DNA from: Streptomyces sp. NRRL S-340
Lineage (GTDB): Bacteria > Actinomycetota > Actinomycetes > Streptomycetales > Streptomycetaceae
Direction of reading: 5' to 3'
Length of the DNA stretch: 37,931 nt
NCBI RefSeq assembly: GCF_000720185.1
Contig: NZ_JOIY01000058.1
Coordinates: 1 to 37,931 of the forward strand
Both the position numbers and the translations under genes were made by a program. Below, in pieces: positions 17,602 to 23,996 of the stretch. The notes under the pieces are model-generated. The model was not told the origin of the DNA, ran no database searches, and saw only the letters and a program-made list of their open reading frames with translations. Numbering within the stretch: position 1 is the first letter of the stretch; every line of letters begins with the position of its first letter.

Positions 17602-17730
17602 GAGGGACTGTAGGGACTGAACTCGCCAATTATGAGCTGTACAAGAACATGGGTTACATACGCGCCCGCGTATACGCATCACATGTCTTGTCTACGTCAT
17701 AATTGCGACTTTCAGTCCCTACAGTCCCTC
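17602..17730. repeat. 129-bp nested dyad at the centre of the origin region
   Basis: The 34-nt arms 17602-17635 and 17697-17730 are inverted copies: the outer 20 bases are a perfect match, the inner AATTATGA is also conserved, and each arm carries two AGGGACTG elements. Nested inside, with nearly the same centre (about 17666), are an imperfect repeat (ACAAGAACATG against CATGTCTTGT) and the perfect ATACGCG-CC-CGCGTAT (17658-17673). The segment is much richer in A+T than its surroundings. This resembles a bidirectional origin or an initiator assembly site. Confidence 0.8.
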
Positions 17731-18001
17731 CCTGGACGGGGATAACGCCTGTGACCTGCGAAAACGTCAGGGACTGAAGCGCAGGGACCAAGAGGGACCA
17801 GCACTGCTTCAGACCCTCACTCCGGGTCCCTCGCACCTTCGGTCCCTCCGCAGGCCTCTCGCGGAGACTGCTCCCGCCCTGTCCGCACCCTGGGACGTTC
17901 CCCGAGCGGTGAACCTTTCAGTCCCTGCGCTCGTCTTCCTGTCGTGAGTCCCTGCCGTTTCCGAGCTCCGCAGGGACCGTGAGTCCCTGCGGGGGCCTCG
18001 G

Positions 18002-18018
18002 TTATTACGGCGTAATAG
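18002..18018. repeat. Palindromic site 6
   Basis: Core TATTACGGCGTAATA, centre 18010, with T instead of C at the left outer base. It lies at the edge of the iteron region, 89 bp upstream of the next gene. Confidence 0.85.
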
Positions 18019-18059
18019 CCCCGAGGGGCGCTTGGTCCCTGGAGCAAGCCCCGTTCTGC

Positions 18060-18080
18060 CGATTCACATTCTGTGAATCG
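18060..18080 (+). promoter_or_regulatory. Operator-like inverted repeat before the HTH gene
   Basis: CGATTCACA and TGTGAATCG form a perfect 9-bp inverted repeat with a 3-bp spacer. It ends 26 bp before the ATG at 18107 and is followed by the purine-rich ribosome site GAGGGGAGAGGGGG. Its position suits an autorepression site for the HTH protein encoded next. Confidence 0.6.
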
Positions 18081-18106
18081 AGGGGAGAGGGGGCACAATC
18101 CCATCC

Positions 18107-18940
18107 ATGGCGAAGCGCGTACGTAAGCCGACCAGAGCCACAAAACCCCTGGTCAAGCCCCCTGTACGGATCGGGTCCCTGGACGCGGCCGCGCTGGTCG
18201 GCGAGCTGCGGCAGCTCCATGAGAACGCCGAGGACCCCGATGTGGAACGCATGCCGGCCGACGACGAGCTGTACGGAGCGCTGCTCTACGCGGAGAAGCA
18301 CACCGACGCCCTGCGGGGCCAGTCCCTGGACGTACGGCGGGACGCGGCCCTGAAGCGGGTCCGGTTGTGGGAGTACCTCAAGGAGCAGAGCGAACTCCAC
18401 CAGGTGCGGGCGGTCGACGACGCCCGCGGGGCGGGAGCGCACTGGGAACAGTTGGCGCCCGCCCTGGCGGTCAACGCACCGAGCGCGGCGTACAACAAGG
18501 CGAAGAGACTCAGGGCGGGCACGCTCACCGACGAGACCCCGGCGGCCCGACCGGTACGCCGCACACCGGAGGCGGTACTGGAGGCCGAGCGGCGGCTCGC
18601 CCTCGAACAGGCCGCCGAGCGCCGCGCCCAGGAGGAAGCGGAGAGACGGCATGCGCTCCTCGTCCCTGCCGCGGGCCGGCTCCTGGAACAGCGTGACGGT
18701 CTGGTGCTCGGCGAGGACGCGGACTACTGGTTCGAAGAGATCGAGGCGGTACTCCCGCACTGCCGTACCCCGCTCCAGATGGTGAGCCTCAACCGCTACC
18801 TGGACGCGGCCGTCCGGGCCCTCGCCAAGCAGGAACAGCAGACGGCCAGACCCGTGGCACTCACCGATGAGGCACGCCTCGCCCTGGACGCGGCCGCTGA
18901 GTTCCTCAAGGCGGCGAGGCCGGGACCTATTACGCCGTAA
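18107..18940 (+). CDS. HTH/coiled-coil plasmid protein of unknown function
   Basis: A 277-residue basic-N-terminal protein lying between the origin region and parA. Residues about 105-130 (ARGAGAHWEQLAPALAVNAP and onward) read as a helix-turn-helix of a kind common in Streptomyces small DNA-binding proteins. Residues about 148-185 are a charged Glu/Arg/Ala helix, probably a coiled coil, followed by a helical C-terminal domain. No enzyme motif is seen. I infer a DNA-binding accessory factor for replication or partition, perhaps binding the iterons or the 18060-18080 repeat. Its last codons (PITP-stop) are formed by a plasmid palindrome. Confidence 0.65.
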   Translation: MAKRVRKPTRATKPLVKPPVRIGSLDAAALVGELRQLHENAEDPDVERMPADDELYGALLYAEKHTDALRGQSLDVRRDAALKRVRLWEYLKEQSELHQVRAVDDARGAGAHWEQLAPALAVNAPSAAYNKAKRLRAGTLTDETPAARPVRRTPEAVLEAERRLALEQAAERRAQEEAERRHALLVPAAGRLLEQRDGLVLGEDADYWFEEIEAVLPHCRTPLQMVSLNRYLDAAVRALAKQEQQTARPVALTDEARLALDAAAEFLKAARPGPITP

Positions 18941-18952
18941 TAGGTCCCGGCC
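18918..18952. repeat. Palindromic site 7, extended to 35 bp, at gene 3' end
   Basis: Core TATTACGCCGTAATA, centre 18935, flanked by complementary GGCCGGGACC/GGTCCCGGCC arms. It contains the TAA stop (18938-18940) of the upstream gene and can form a strong hairpin, so it may terminate transcription before parA. Confidence 0.85.
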
Positions 18953-19008
18953 GAGGACCGTCCGCAGGGAAGGGTCGGAGGGGGGCACGAGCCCTGTGAA
19001 CCGGCCTG

Positions 19009-19027
19009 CCTATTACGCCGTAATAGG
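19009..19027. repeat. Palindromic site 8, upstream of parA
   Basis: Core TATTACGCCGTAATA, centre 19018, symmetric over 19 bp. It lies 99 bp before the parA start and 83 bp from site 7. Possible centromere and/or par promoter control site. Confidence 0.85.
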
Positions 19028-19075
19028 TGGAGGGCCCCCGAGTCCGGGAACCTGACGCATCACCAAGTCGTACTA

Positions 19076-19114
19076 ACTAACGTGTCGATGCTGCAGTTGA
19101 TCAAGGGCGTTAGT
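19076..19114 (+). promoter_or_regulatory. Inverted ACTAACG/CGTTAGT elements before parA
   Basis: ACTAACG (19076-19082) and CGTTAGT (19108-19114) face each other across 25 bp, ending 11 bp before the parA ATG. The left element is part of a doubled CTAACTAACG. The position fits a par operon operator, perhaps bound by the N-terminal domain of this ParA. The -10/-35 elements are not clear. Confidence 0.45.
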
Positions 19115-19125
19115 AAGGTAGCGCC

Positions 19126-20391
19126 ATGAGTACGCCAGCCACCTCGAACGACCGAGCGAAGGTCGTCTCCAAACTGCCGGGATGGCTCCGGCAGAACCTC
19201 AAGGTAAGAACCGCGCAGCTCGGCATCGAGATCCAGACCGCTGTCGAGCAGGGTATCGCCGCCTGGTGCGGCCTGGCCTCGGCGACCGCGTCGGTGGACA
19301 CCGCCGGAGCCGAGTCCTTCTCCACCTTCCTTCCTCCCGGGCAGTGGGAGGAGTTCCGGGGCATCGCCGAGGACCGCCGGGTCTCCCTCATCCAGGGACT
19401 CGCCCAGTCCGTTCAGCTCTGGCTCGACACCAATCCGGCTCCCGATGTGCAGCGCCCGGACATCACCCGCCGCATCGTCGTCTGCAACCAGAAGGGCGGC
19501 GTCGGCAAGACGGCGATCACCGCCGGTGTGGGTGAGGCCCTGTCAGAGGACTCCAACCGTCTGTATCCCGTGCGCGTCGCCAAGGCCCTGGCCACTGCTC
19601 TCCGGGCCGGTGACGAGGACGGCGGACCGGGCGACAGCGCCGGCGACCCGCTCGACATCGAGAAGCTCCCCGGCCGCGGCCTGCGTGTCCTGCTGGTGGA
19701 CTTCGACCCTCAGTGCCACCTCACCAACCAACTGGGGGCAGCGCCCCTGCCGATGAACGGTGACAGCCTCACCAACCACATGGCCGGGGATCCCAAGGGT
19801 GAGCTGCGGGACCTGATCGTCTCCATCGACGAGGACCACTTCGGCGGACGACTGCACCTCCTGCCCGCCTGTCACGACGCATTCCTGCTGGACGTCAGGC
19901 TCTCCGCCGTGCGCGCCCGCGAGGCCGCCCTCGAACGGGCTCTCACTCCGCTGGAAGCCGATTACGACGTGATCCTCGTCGACTGCCCGCCGAGCCTCGG
20001 GCTCAGCATGGACGCGGCGGCCTACTACGGGCGCCGCCGCGACGGCGAGCGCCCCGGCCAGTCCGGCGCGCTCATCGTCGTCCAGGCCGAGGACAGTTCC
20101 GCCGACGCCTACGACCTGCTCACCAATCAGATCGAGGACCTCCGCAACGACCTCGGTCTCGACATCGACTACCTGGGGATCGTCGTCAACCTCTACGACG
20201 GCCGTCGTGGCTACATCGCCACCTCCTCGCTGCAGGGCTGGATCGACATAAAGGATCCGCGGGTCGTCGGTCTCATCAGCGACCTGAAGGAACAGAAGGA
20301 AGCAGTGCGCATGAAGCAGCCTCTGCTCAGTTACGCCCCTTCCTCGCAACAGGCCATCGGCATGCGGGCCCTGGCCCGGGAGATCTCATGA
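19126..20391 (+). CDS. parA: ParA-type partition ATPase with N-terminal DNA-binding-like extension
   Basis: A 421-residue ParA. The deviant Walker A NQKGGVGKT (121-129), Walker A' VLLVDFDPQ (188-196) and Walker B VILVDCPPS are intact. Before them is a 115-residue extension in which two 23-residue segments (25-47 and 77-99) share a strand-helix-helix hydrophobic pattern ending in Trp, suggesting tandem ribbon-helix-helix-like units that could bind the operator and repress the operon. About 50 residues rich in Gly/Asp (140-185) are inserted between Walker A and A', which is unusual. It drives plasmid segregation with the ParB encoded next (ATGA overlap). Confidence 0.95.
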   Translation: MSTPATSNDRAKVVSKLPGWLRQNLKVRTAQLGIEIQTAVEQGIAAWCGLASATASVDTAGAESFSTFLPPGQWEEFRGIAEDRRVSLIQGLAQSVQLWLDTNPAPDVQRPDITRRIVVCNQKGGVGKTAITAGVGEALSEDSNRLYPVRVAKALATALRAGDEDGGPGDSAGDPLDIEKLPGRGLRVLLVDFDPQCHLTNQLGAAPLPMNGDSLTNHMAGDPKGELRDLIVSIDEDHFGGRLHLLPACHDAFLLDVRLSAVRAREAALERALTPLEADYDVILVDCPPSLGLSMDAAAYYGRRRDGERPGQSGALIVVQAEDSSADAYDLLTNQIEDLRNDLGLDIDYLGIVVNLYDGRRGYIATSSLQGWIDIKDPRVVGLISDLKEQKEAVRMKQPLLSYAPSSQQAIGMRALAREIS

Positions 20392-21683
20392 GCAAGGCCG
20401 ATCAGCTCGGAGCAGGGCGTTTCGGAGGAAGCGCCCGGCCGGTCAGCGCCCGCCGCGCCGCGATCGGTGCCGCCACCGGCGTCCCCACGGAAGGGGTCGC
20501 CCCGCCGACCCGTCTGCCCGTCGCCCGTATCAGCCCCAACCCCGAGAACCCCCGCACCACCCTCGGCGATCTCACCGAACTCGCGGGCAGTCTCAGGGAG
20601 CACGGCCAGAAGCAGGCCATCACGGTCATGAACCGCGATGCCTATCTGAAGGCGAACCCGGACCGCGAGAAGGACCTTGACCCCGACACGACGCATGTCG
20701 TCGTCGACGGCAGCAGCCGCCTCGCCGCCGCGCGGGAGGCCGGCCTCACCCATCTCCACGTGATGGTCGACGACGAGCAGGGGAGTGACGGTGACGCCAT
20801 CCTCGAATCCGCACTCGTCGCCAACATCCACCGCAACGACCTGGATCCGCTCGACGAGGCCCGCGCTCTGCAACGGCTCCTCGCCATCCACGGTTCACAG
20901 GTCAAGCTCGCCAAGCGGCTCCGCAAGTCCCAGGGCTGGGTGTCACAGCGCCTCGCCCTGCTGAACCTGTCCCCGCAGCTTCAGGCGGCGGTCGGCTCGG
21001 AGCCCGTCGAACTGCTCCGAGCCGTGGCCAAGGAACCCCAGGAGCGGCAGGAGGCCGCCCTGGAGGAGCTGAAGGCCGAGCGGCTCCGCAAGGAGACGGA
21101 CCGCAAGACGGCAGCCGCCGCCGCGATGGCCCCGCCGTCCCCCGTGTCCCCCGCCCCGGCAGAGGAGATGGACGAGGGGCCGGAGCGGCACGAGGCTGAG
21201 GAGCCGGAGGGCTCCGAGGAGCGGGAGGGCTCCGAGGAGCGGGTGGGTTCCGAGGACCTGCACGAGGCCGGAACGGTTGAACCGGTCGCAGCAGACGACC
21301 GGGTGGACCCTGAGTCCGGAGAGCCGGAACCGGCAGAGGAGGAAGCAGGGGAGTCCCTCGATCCGGCTGGGCGGGTCGAGTCCGTACAGCGGAGCGAGTC
21401 GGTGGAGGCCAGGGAGTCCAGGGAGTCCACGGCGTCGGTGGCCGTCCGGGCCGCCTCCGCTCCCGAGACCGTTCCCGAGCCCCGGTCGAACCGGGCTTCC
21501 GCTGCCGATCAGGACCTCGCGGACGCGGGCGGCTCCGGGGCCCGCCGACTGCCCTACGACAACGGCGCCTTCCTCGCCATGCACCTGATCCGCAAGATGA
21601 GCGTCACGGAGTTCGACCGGATGCTGGTCATCCTGAACAAGCATCAGCAGGAACGGCTGGAGTCCCCCAGCAGCACCCGCTGA
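20388..21683 (+). CDS. parB: ParB-type partition protein, plasmid type
   Basis: A 431-residue ParB translated from an ATG overlapping the parA stop. Box I (NPRTTLGDLTELAGSLREHG, 54-73), box II (VVVDGSSRLAAAREAGL, 104-120), box III (ALVANIHRNDLDPLDEA, 142-158) and the HTH (SQVKLAKRLRKSQGWVSQRL, 170-189) are in the usual ParB order. Box II has GSSRL where chromosomal ParBs have GERRxRA, so CTP binding may differ. After residue 230 comes a long acidic, low-complexity linker with repeated EGSEERE units, then a short helical C-terminus (GAFLAMHLIRKMSVTEFDRM) that may dimerise. The ten palindromes are its likely targets (inference). Confidence 0.94.
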   Translation: MSKADQLGAGRFGGSARPVSARRAAIGAATGVPTEGVAPPTRLPVARISPNPENPRTTLGDLTELAGSLREHGQKQAITVMNRDAYLKANPDREKDLDPDTTHVVVDGSSRLAAAREAGLTHLHVMVDDEQGSDGDAILESALVANIHRNDLDPLDEARALQRLLAIHGSQVKLAKRLRKSQGWVSQRLALLNLSPQLQAAVGSEPVELLRAVAKEPQERQEAALEELKAERLRKETDRKTAAAAAMAPPSPVSPAPAEEMDEGPERHEAEEPEGSEEREGSEERVGSEDLHEAGTVEPVAADDRVDPESGEPEPAEEEAGESLDPAGRVESVQRSESVEARESRESTASVAVRAASAPETVPEPRSNRASAADQDLADAGGSGARRLPYDNGAFLAMHLIRKMSVTEFDRMLVILNKHQQERLESPSSTR

Positions 21684-21702
21684 CAGCCCACACCGTCACC
21701 AC

Positions 21703-21757
21703 AGGCCGTCCCCCTATTACGCCGTAATAGGGGGACGGCCTTATTACGGCGTAATAG
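21703..21757. repeat. Palindromic sites 9 and 10 after parB
   Basis: Site 9 (centre 21722) is a perfect 39-bp palindrome, 21703-21741, with the core TATTACGCCGTAATA. Site 10 (21741-21757, centre 21749) is the G-centred form with T at its left outer base, and begins on the last base of site 9. The pair lies 20 bp after the parB stop and may serve both as terminator and centromere. Confidence 0.85.
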
Positions 21758-22193
21758 GGGAAGAGAGGGGAGGAGAGGCCACAGCTCTCAGAGAGCGACT
21801 CTCAGGCGAGGCCTCTGGCGAGGCGCTCACGGGAAGGGACTCTCCGCGAACCTCCCACAGGCGCTGACGTTCACCGGCGGTCCGGGTGCGTCGGCCGGCG
21901 CGGGACCGTCAGGGCGAGTTCTTCCCGAGGCGTGGCTGAGCCGGGTGGGGGTTGCTGGAGGCATACGCGCGCCTGAGTCGTCGGCCGCGGGCGCGTAGTG
22001 GCTGACTTTCCGTGGTACAGGAACAGTGGGGTCCGCGTCGGTGTCGGAGAGGACAGGCAGCCGGAGGGCCCACGGCGGGTTGGACGAAGTAAGAGAGCGT
22101 CCTCTGCCCAAACCGCCTCTGACCTGCGTAAATGCCCGACCGGACCAAGATCGGCAGAACTGGCAGGCAGTTCGGCGGATCGTCATGGGCGGT

Positions 22194-22313
22194 CGAGGGA
22201 ACCGGGCACCCGGTTCCCTCGGACTGATCACCCAGATTCCTTGATCTGTTACCGCTGTTCGTCGATCTGTCACCCGGTTCCCAGGAACTGCCAGTACGTC
22301 TGAGGGAACTGGG
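22194..22313. repeat. GGGAAC(C/T)GGG iteron group with a 28-bp palindrome
   Basis: Four copies of the decamer: 22197-22206 and 22304-22313 direct, 22209-22218 and 22273-22282 inverted. The first two form a 28-bp inverted repeat, 22194-22221, with 13-bp perfect arms and 2 bases between. Looser GAACAGTGG or CCGCTGTTC elements lie around them (22021, 22251, 22327). The array is 155-275 bp before the first winged-helix gene, suiting initiator or repressor binding. Confidence 0.7.
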
Positions 22314-22338
22314 TACCGCTGTTTCAGAACAGTGGCAG

Positions 22339-22459
22339 ATTGACGTCACGTACATGTCTCAGCCGGGTGAGGGCCATGGGGTGGACCGGTGGTGCCCTGT
22401 GTGGAGGACAAGCGACACGGTCGACGAGCGGAGTTGATTGACTTCCTGCTCATGTACGT
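22339..22459 (+). promoter_or_regulatory. ACGTACATG operator-like sites before the winged-helix genes
   Basis: ATTGACGTCACGTACATG at 22339-22356 recurs with one mismatch at 23494-23511, inside a hairpin after the two genes. An inverted CATGTACGT lies at 22451-22459, 10 bp before the ATG of the first gene. The layout suggests a shared binding protein bracketing the two-gene unit. Confidence 0.5.
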
Positions 22460-22468
22460 TAGGTTCAT

Positions 22469-22984
22469 ATGGTCGGCCTGCGGGTCGCCCTGGATGAACA
22501 GCGCATCAATGCCCCACGCATGGAGGGCCTGTTGGGAGCAGTACGCAGACTGGTCGACGCCGACACCGGCGAGCCGGTCCCTTATGCGCCTTATGCCTTC
22601 TCCGGCAGGCATACACAGGTGGACAAGGCGCGGGTGGAGGCCATCACCGAGTCAAAGGCCTTCACGCCCAGTCAGAAGTTCCTCGTTCTGTGGTGGATCG
22701 GTGTGTCGCCCGAGGGTATGGAGCCACTGAGGGCCACGGGAGCGGACATCGCCAAGCGGGTGGGGATGTCGACGGACGCGGTCGGGAAGATCAACAGAAA
22801 GCTGGCCAAGCATCGGGTTCTGATCGTCCGGGGACGCATCGGCAACTACAACTTCTACCGCATCAGCCCGTACATTGCCTTCCATGGAACAGGGCTGGAG
22901 CAGCGTGAAGCGGTGAGGACGTGCAATCCGCCGGACATCCCGGGCTTCGACGAGAACACTCCAGCACGGTGGGAGGCAAAGTGA
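22469..22984 (+). CDS. Winged-helix DNA-binding protein, RepL-like
   Basis: A 171-residue protein. Residues about 60-140 form a winged helix: FTPSQKFLVLWWIG, then the HTH LRATGADIAKRVGMSTDAVGKINRKL, then the wing RGRIGNYNFYRISP. The ending YRISPYIAFHG recalls the conserved 'Y-x-N/S-P-x-I-x-x-G' of RepL-type plasmid initiators; a MarR/GntR-like regulator is the alternative. The ATG at 22469 lacks a clear ribosome site, so it may be leaderless or poorly translated. Four iterons lie upstream and a second winged-helix gene is coupled downstream by GTGA, so I infer a replication or copy-control role. Confidence 0.7.
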   Translation: MVGLRVALDEQRINAPRMEGLLGAVRRLVDADTGEPVPYAPYAFSGRHTQVDKARVEAITESKAFTPSQKFLVLWWIGVSPEGMEPLRATGADIAKRVGMSTDAVGKINRKLAKHRVLIVRGRIGNYNFYRISPYIAFHGTGLEQREAVRTCNPPDIPGFDENTPARWEAK

Positions 22985-23292
22985 CCAGTGACGACAAGCA
23001 GCAGAATCTCAAGCTGCTTGAGGCAACGGCCGGCATGACCGCCAACCAGCGTCTCGTCGTCATGCTGTACGCCCTGCACCCGACGGATCGCTCCGGTGCC
23101 GTACTGGAGACCGCGGCGCAGCTGGCCCAGCTGGTGGGGATGGCGCCGCCCGTGTTCTCGCGGACACGCAAGCAGGTGATCGGCCTGGGGTGGCTGGAGG
23201 AGACCGAGAAGATCGGTCACATCAAGTACTACCGGATCGTTCCGGGTCGGCTGGGGGAGCGGGTCGTCGTTCCGCTCCGCCGCGCGACCTGA
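22981..23292 (+). CDS. Small winged-helix protein coupled to the RepL-like gene
   Basis: A 103-residue protein starting at GTG 22981, which overlaps the previous stop by four bases. MTANQRLVVMLYALHP, the HTH ETAAQLAQLVGMAPPVFSRTRKQV and the wing WLEETEKIGHIKYYRIVPG align in order with the winged-helix part of the upstream protein (FTPSQKFLVLWWIG...NYNFYRISP), so the two look like diverged paralogues and might heterodimerise. It lacks the C-terminal tail of its neighbour. Function unknown; a partner or antagonist in iteron binding is a reasonable guess. Confidence 0.7.
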   Translation: MTSDDKQQNLKLLEATAGMTANQRLVVMLYALHPTDRSGAVLETAAQLAQLVGMAPPVFSRTRKQVIGLGWLEETEKIGHIKYYRIVPGRLGERVVVPLRRAT

Positions 23293-23470
23293 TCCTGATC
23301 CGCTCGGCCGGGAACCGCACCGGCCGGGAGAGGGCCCGGCCCCTTCGGGAGAGCAGGCCGTCCGGGAAGGCCGGTCCCTCGGGGAACCAAGCCCCCGGCG
23401 AGCACGTCCGGCGAGTCAGGCCGGCAGGCGAGCAGGCCGCCCCGGAAACGGAAGACGTCCGGGAAACAGA

Positions 23471-23533
23471 AGGCGTCCTGCGGATCGTCCCTCATTGACG
23501 TGACGTACATGAGGTGCGATCCGCAGGACGCCT
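23471..23533. terminator. 63-nt nested hairpin between convergent genes
   Basis: A perfect 17-bp stem (23471-23487 with 23517-23533) encloses a second 6-bp stem (CCTCAT 23490-23495 with ATGAGG 23509-23514) on the same centre. The inner loop carries the ACGTACATG element. It lies between the plus-strand winged-helix genes and the minus-strand cold-shock gene and is probably a bidirectional terminator; protein binding is also possible. The stretch 23293-23470 holds no gene I can support. Confidence 0.7.
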
Positions 23534-23629
23534 TTCCTGCTGTCTGGTCAATGTCCTACAGCTTGTTCGATCTGTTCGATTCTTCGCTCAGAACGATTCT
23601 GCGGGACAGAGCCCTGTGCGCGCGAACGG

Positions 23630-23830
23630 TCAGCCGCGGACGATGTTCTCTGCCTGCGGGCCCTTCTGGCCCTGGGTGACGTCAAAAGTGACGTGCTCGC
23701 CCTCGACCAGCTCGCGGTAGCCGTTGCCCGCGATGTTGGAGTAGTGCGCGAAGACGTCAGGTCCACCGTCCTGGGCGATGAAACCGAAGCCCTTTTCGGA
23801 GTTGAACCACTTCACGGTGCCGCTTGCCAT
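23630..23830 (-). CDS. Cold-shock domain protein (CspA family)
   Basis: A 66-residue single-domain cold-shock protein. [18 protein letters not shown] contains RNP1 (KGFGFI), DVFAHY is RNP2, and the end [12 protein letters not shown] is canonical. It binds single-stranded RNA or DNA and acts as an RNA chaperone. Tyr in VFAHY instead of His-Phe is common in Streptomyces forms. The ribosome site GAAGGAAAG precedes the ATG, and about 166 bp of leader separates it from the gene behind it, consistent with post-transcriptional control of csp genes. Confidence 0.97.
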   Translation of the reverse strand: MASGTVKWFNSEKGFGFIAQDGGPDVFAHYSNIAGNGYRELVEGEHVTFDVTQGQKGPQAENIVRG

Positions 23831-23996
23831 GTACTTTCCTTCGTCTAAGCCGAGACCCAGCCAACCTTGCCTGTGGCGGGCCCGCTCGGGCGGGAACGTT
23901 TCGGCCGCAGCCCGGTTCCGCCTTTGCCGTTAACCATGGTAAGTCGGAACCACGATTCACACGAGACTTCACCTGGCTGCGGAAACGTGTGTCTCG

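Larger units (their letters stand above)
17252..18106. other. Probable replication origin: GTCCCT/AGGGAC iteron region
   Basis: This 855-bp stretch has no credible gene. I count about 24 copies of the hexamer GTCCCT or its complement AGGGAC between 17306 and 18040, roughly 14 in one orientation and 10 in the other, often as GAGTCCCTG or CAGGGACC. Two more lie at the start of the primase gene. In the middle is a 129-bp AT-richer dyad (17602-17730). The location beside a primase/helicase operon fits a plasmid origin with initiator iterons. Replication function is inferred, not shown. Confidence 0.7.
21758..22468. other. Non-coding region with a second repeat array
   Basis: No credible gene was found in these 711 bp; reading frames here have no family features or Streptomyces codon bias. 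The first half has short direct and inverted repeats (GGCGAGG twice near 21806-21823). The second half contains the GGGAAC(C/T)GGG array and ACGTACATG sites listed separately. It is the leader of the two winged-helix genes downstream. Confidence 0.6.

Noticed and set aside
17252..18106. CRISPR array in the repeat-rich region
   Set aside because: The repeated unit is only 6-10 bp, irregularly spaced and in both orientations; no cas gene is nearby.
21827..22355. Two 148-codon minus-strand open frames in the leader of the winged-helix genes
   Set aside because: Arg/Pro/Ser-rich without domains or good ribosome sites, and they cross the iteron array.
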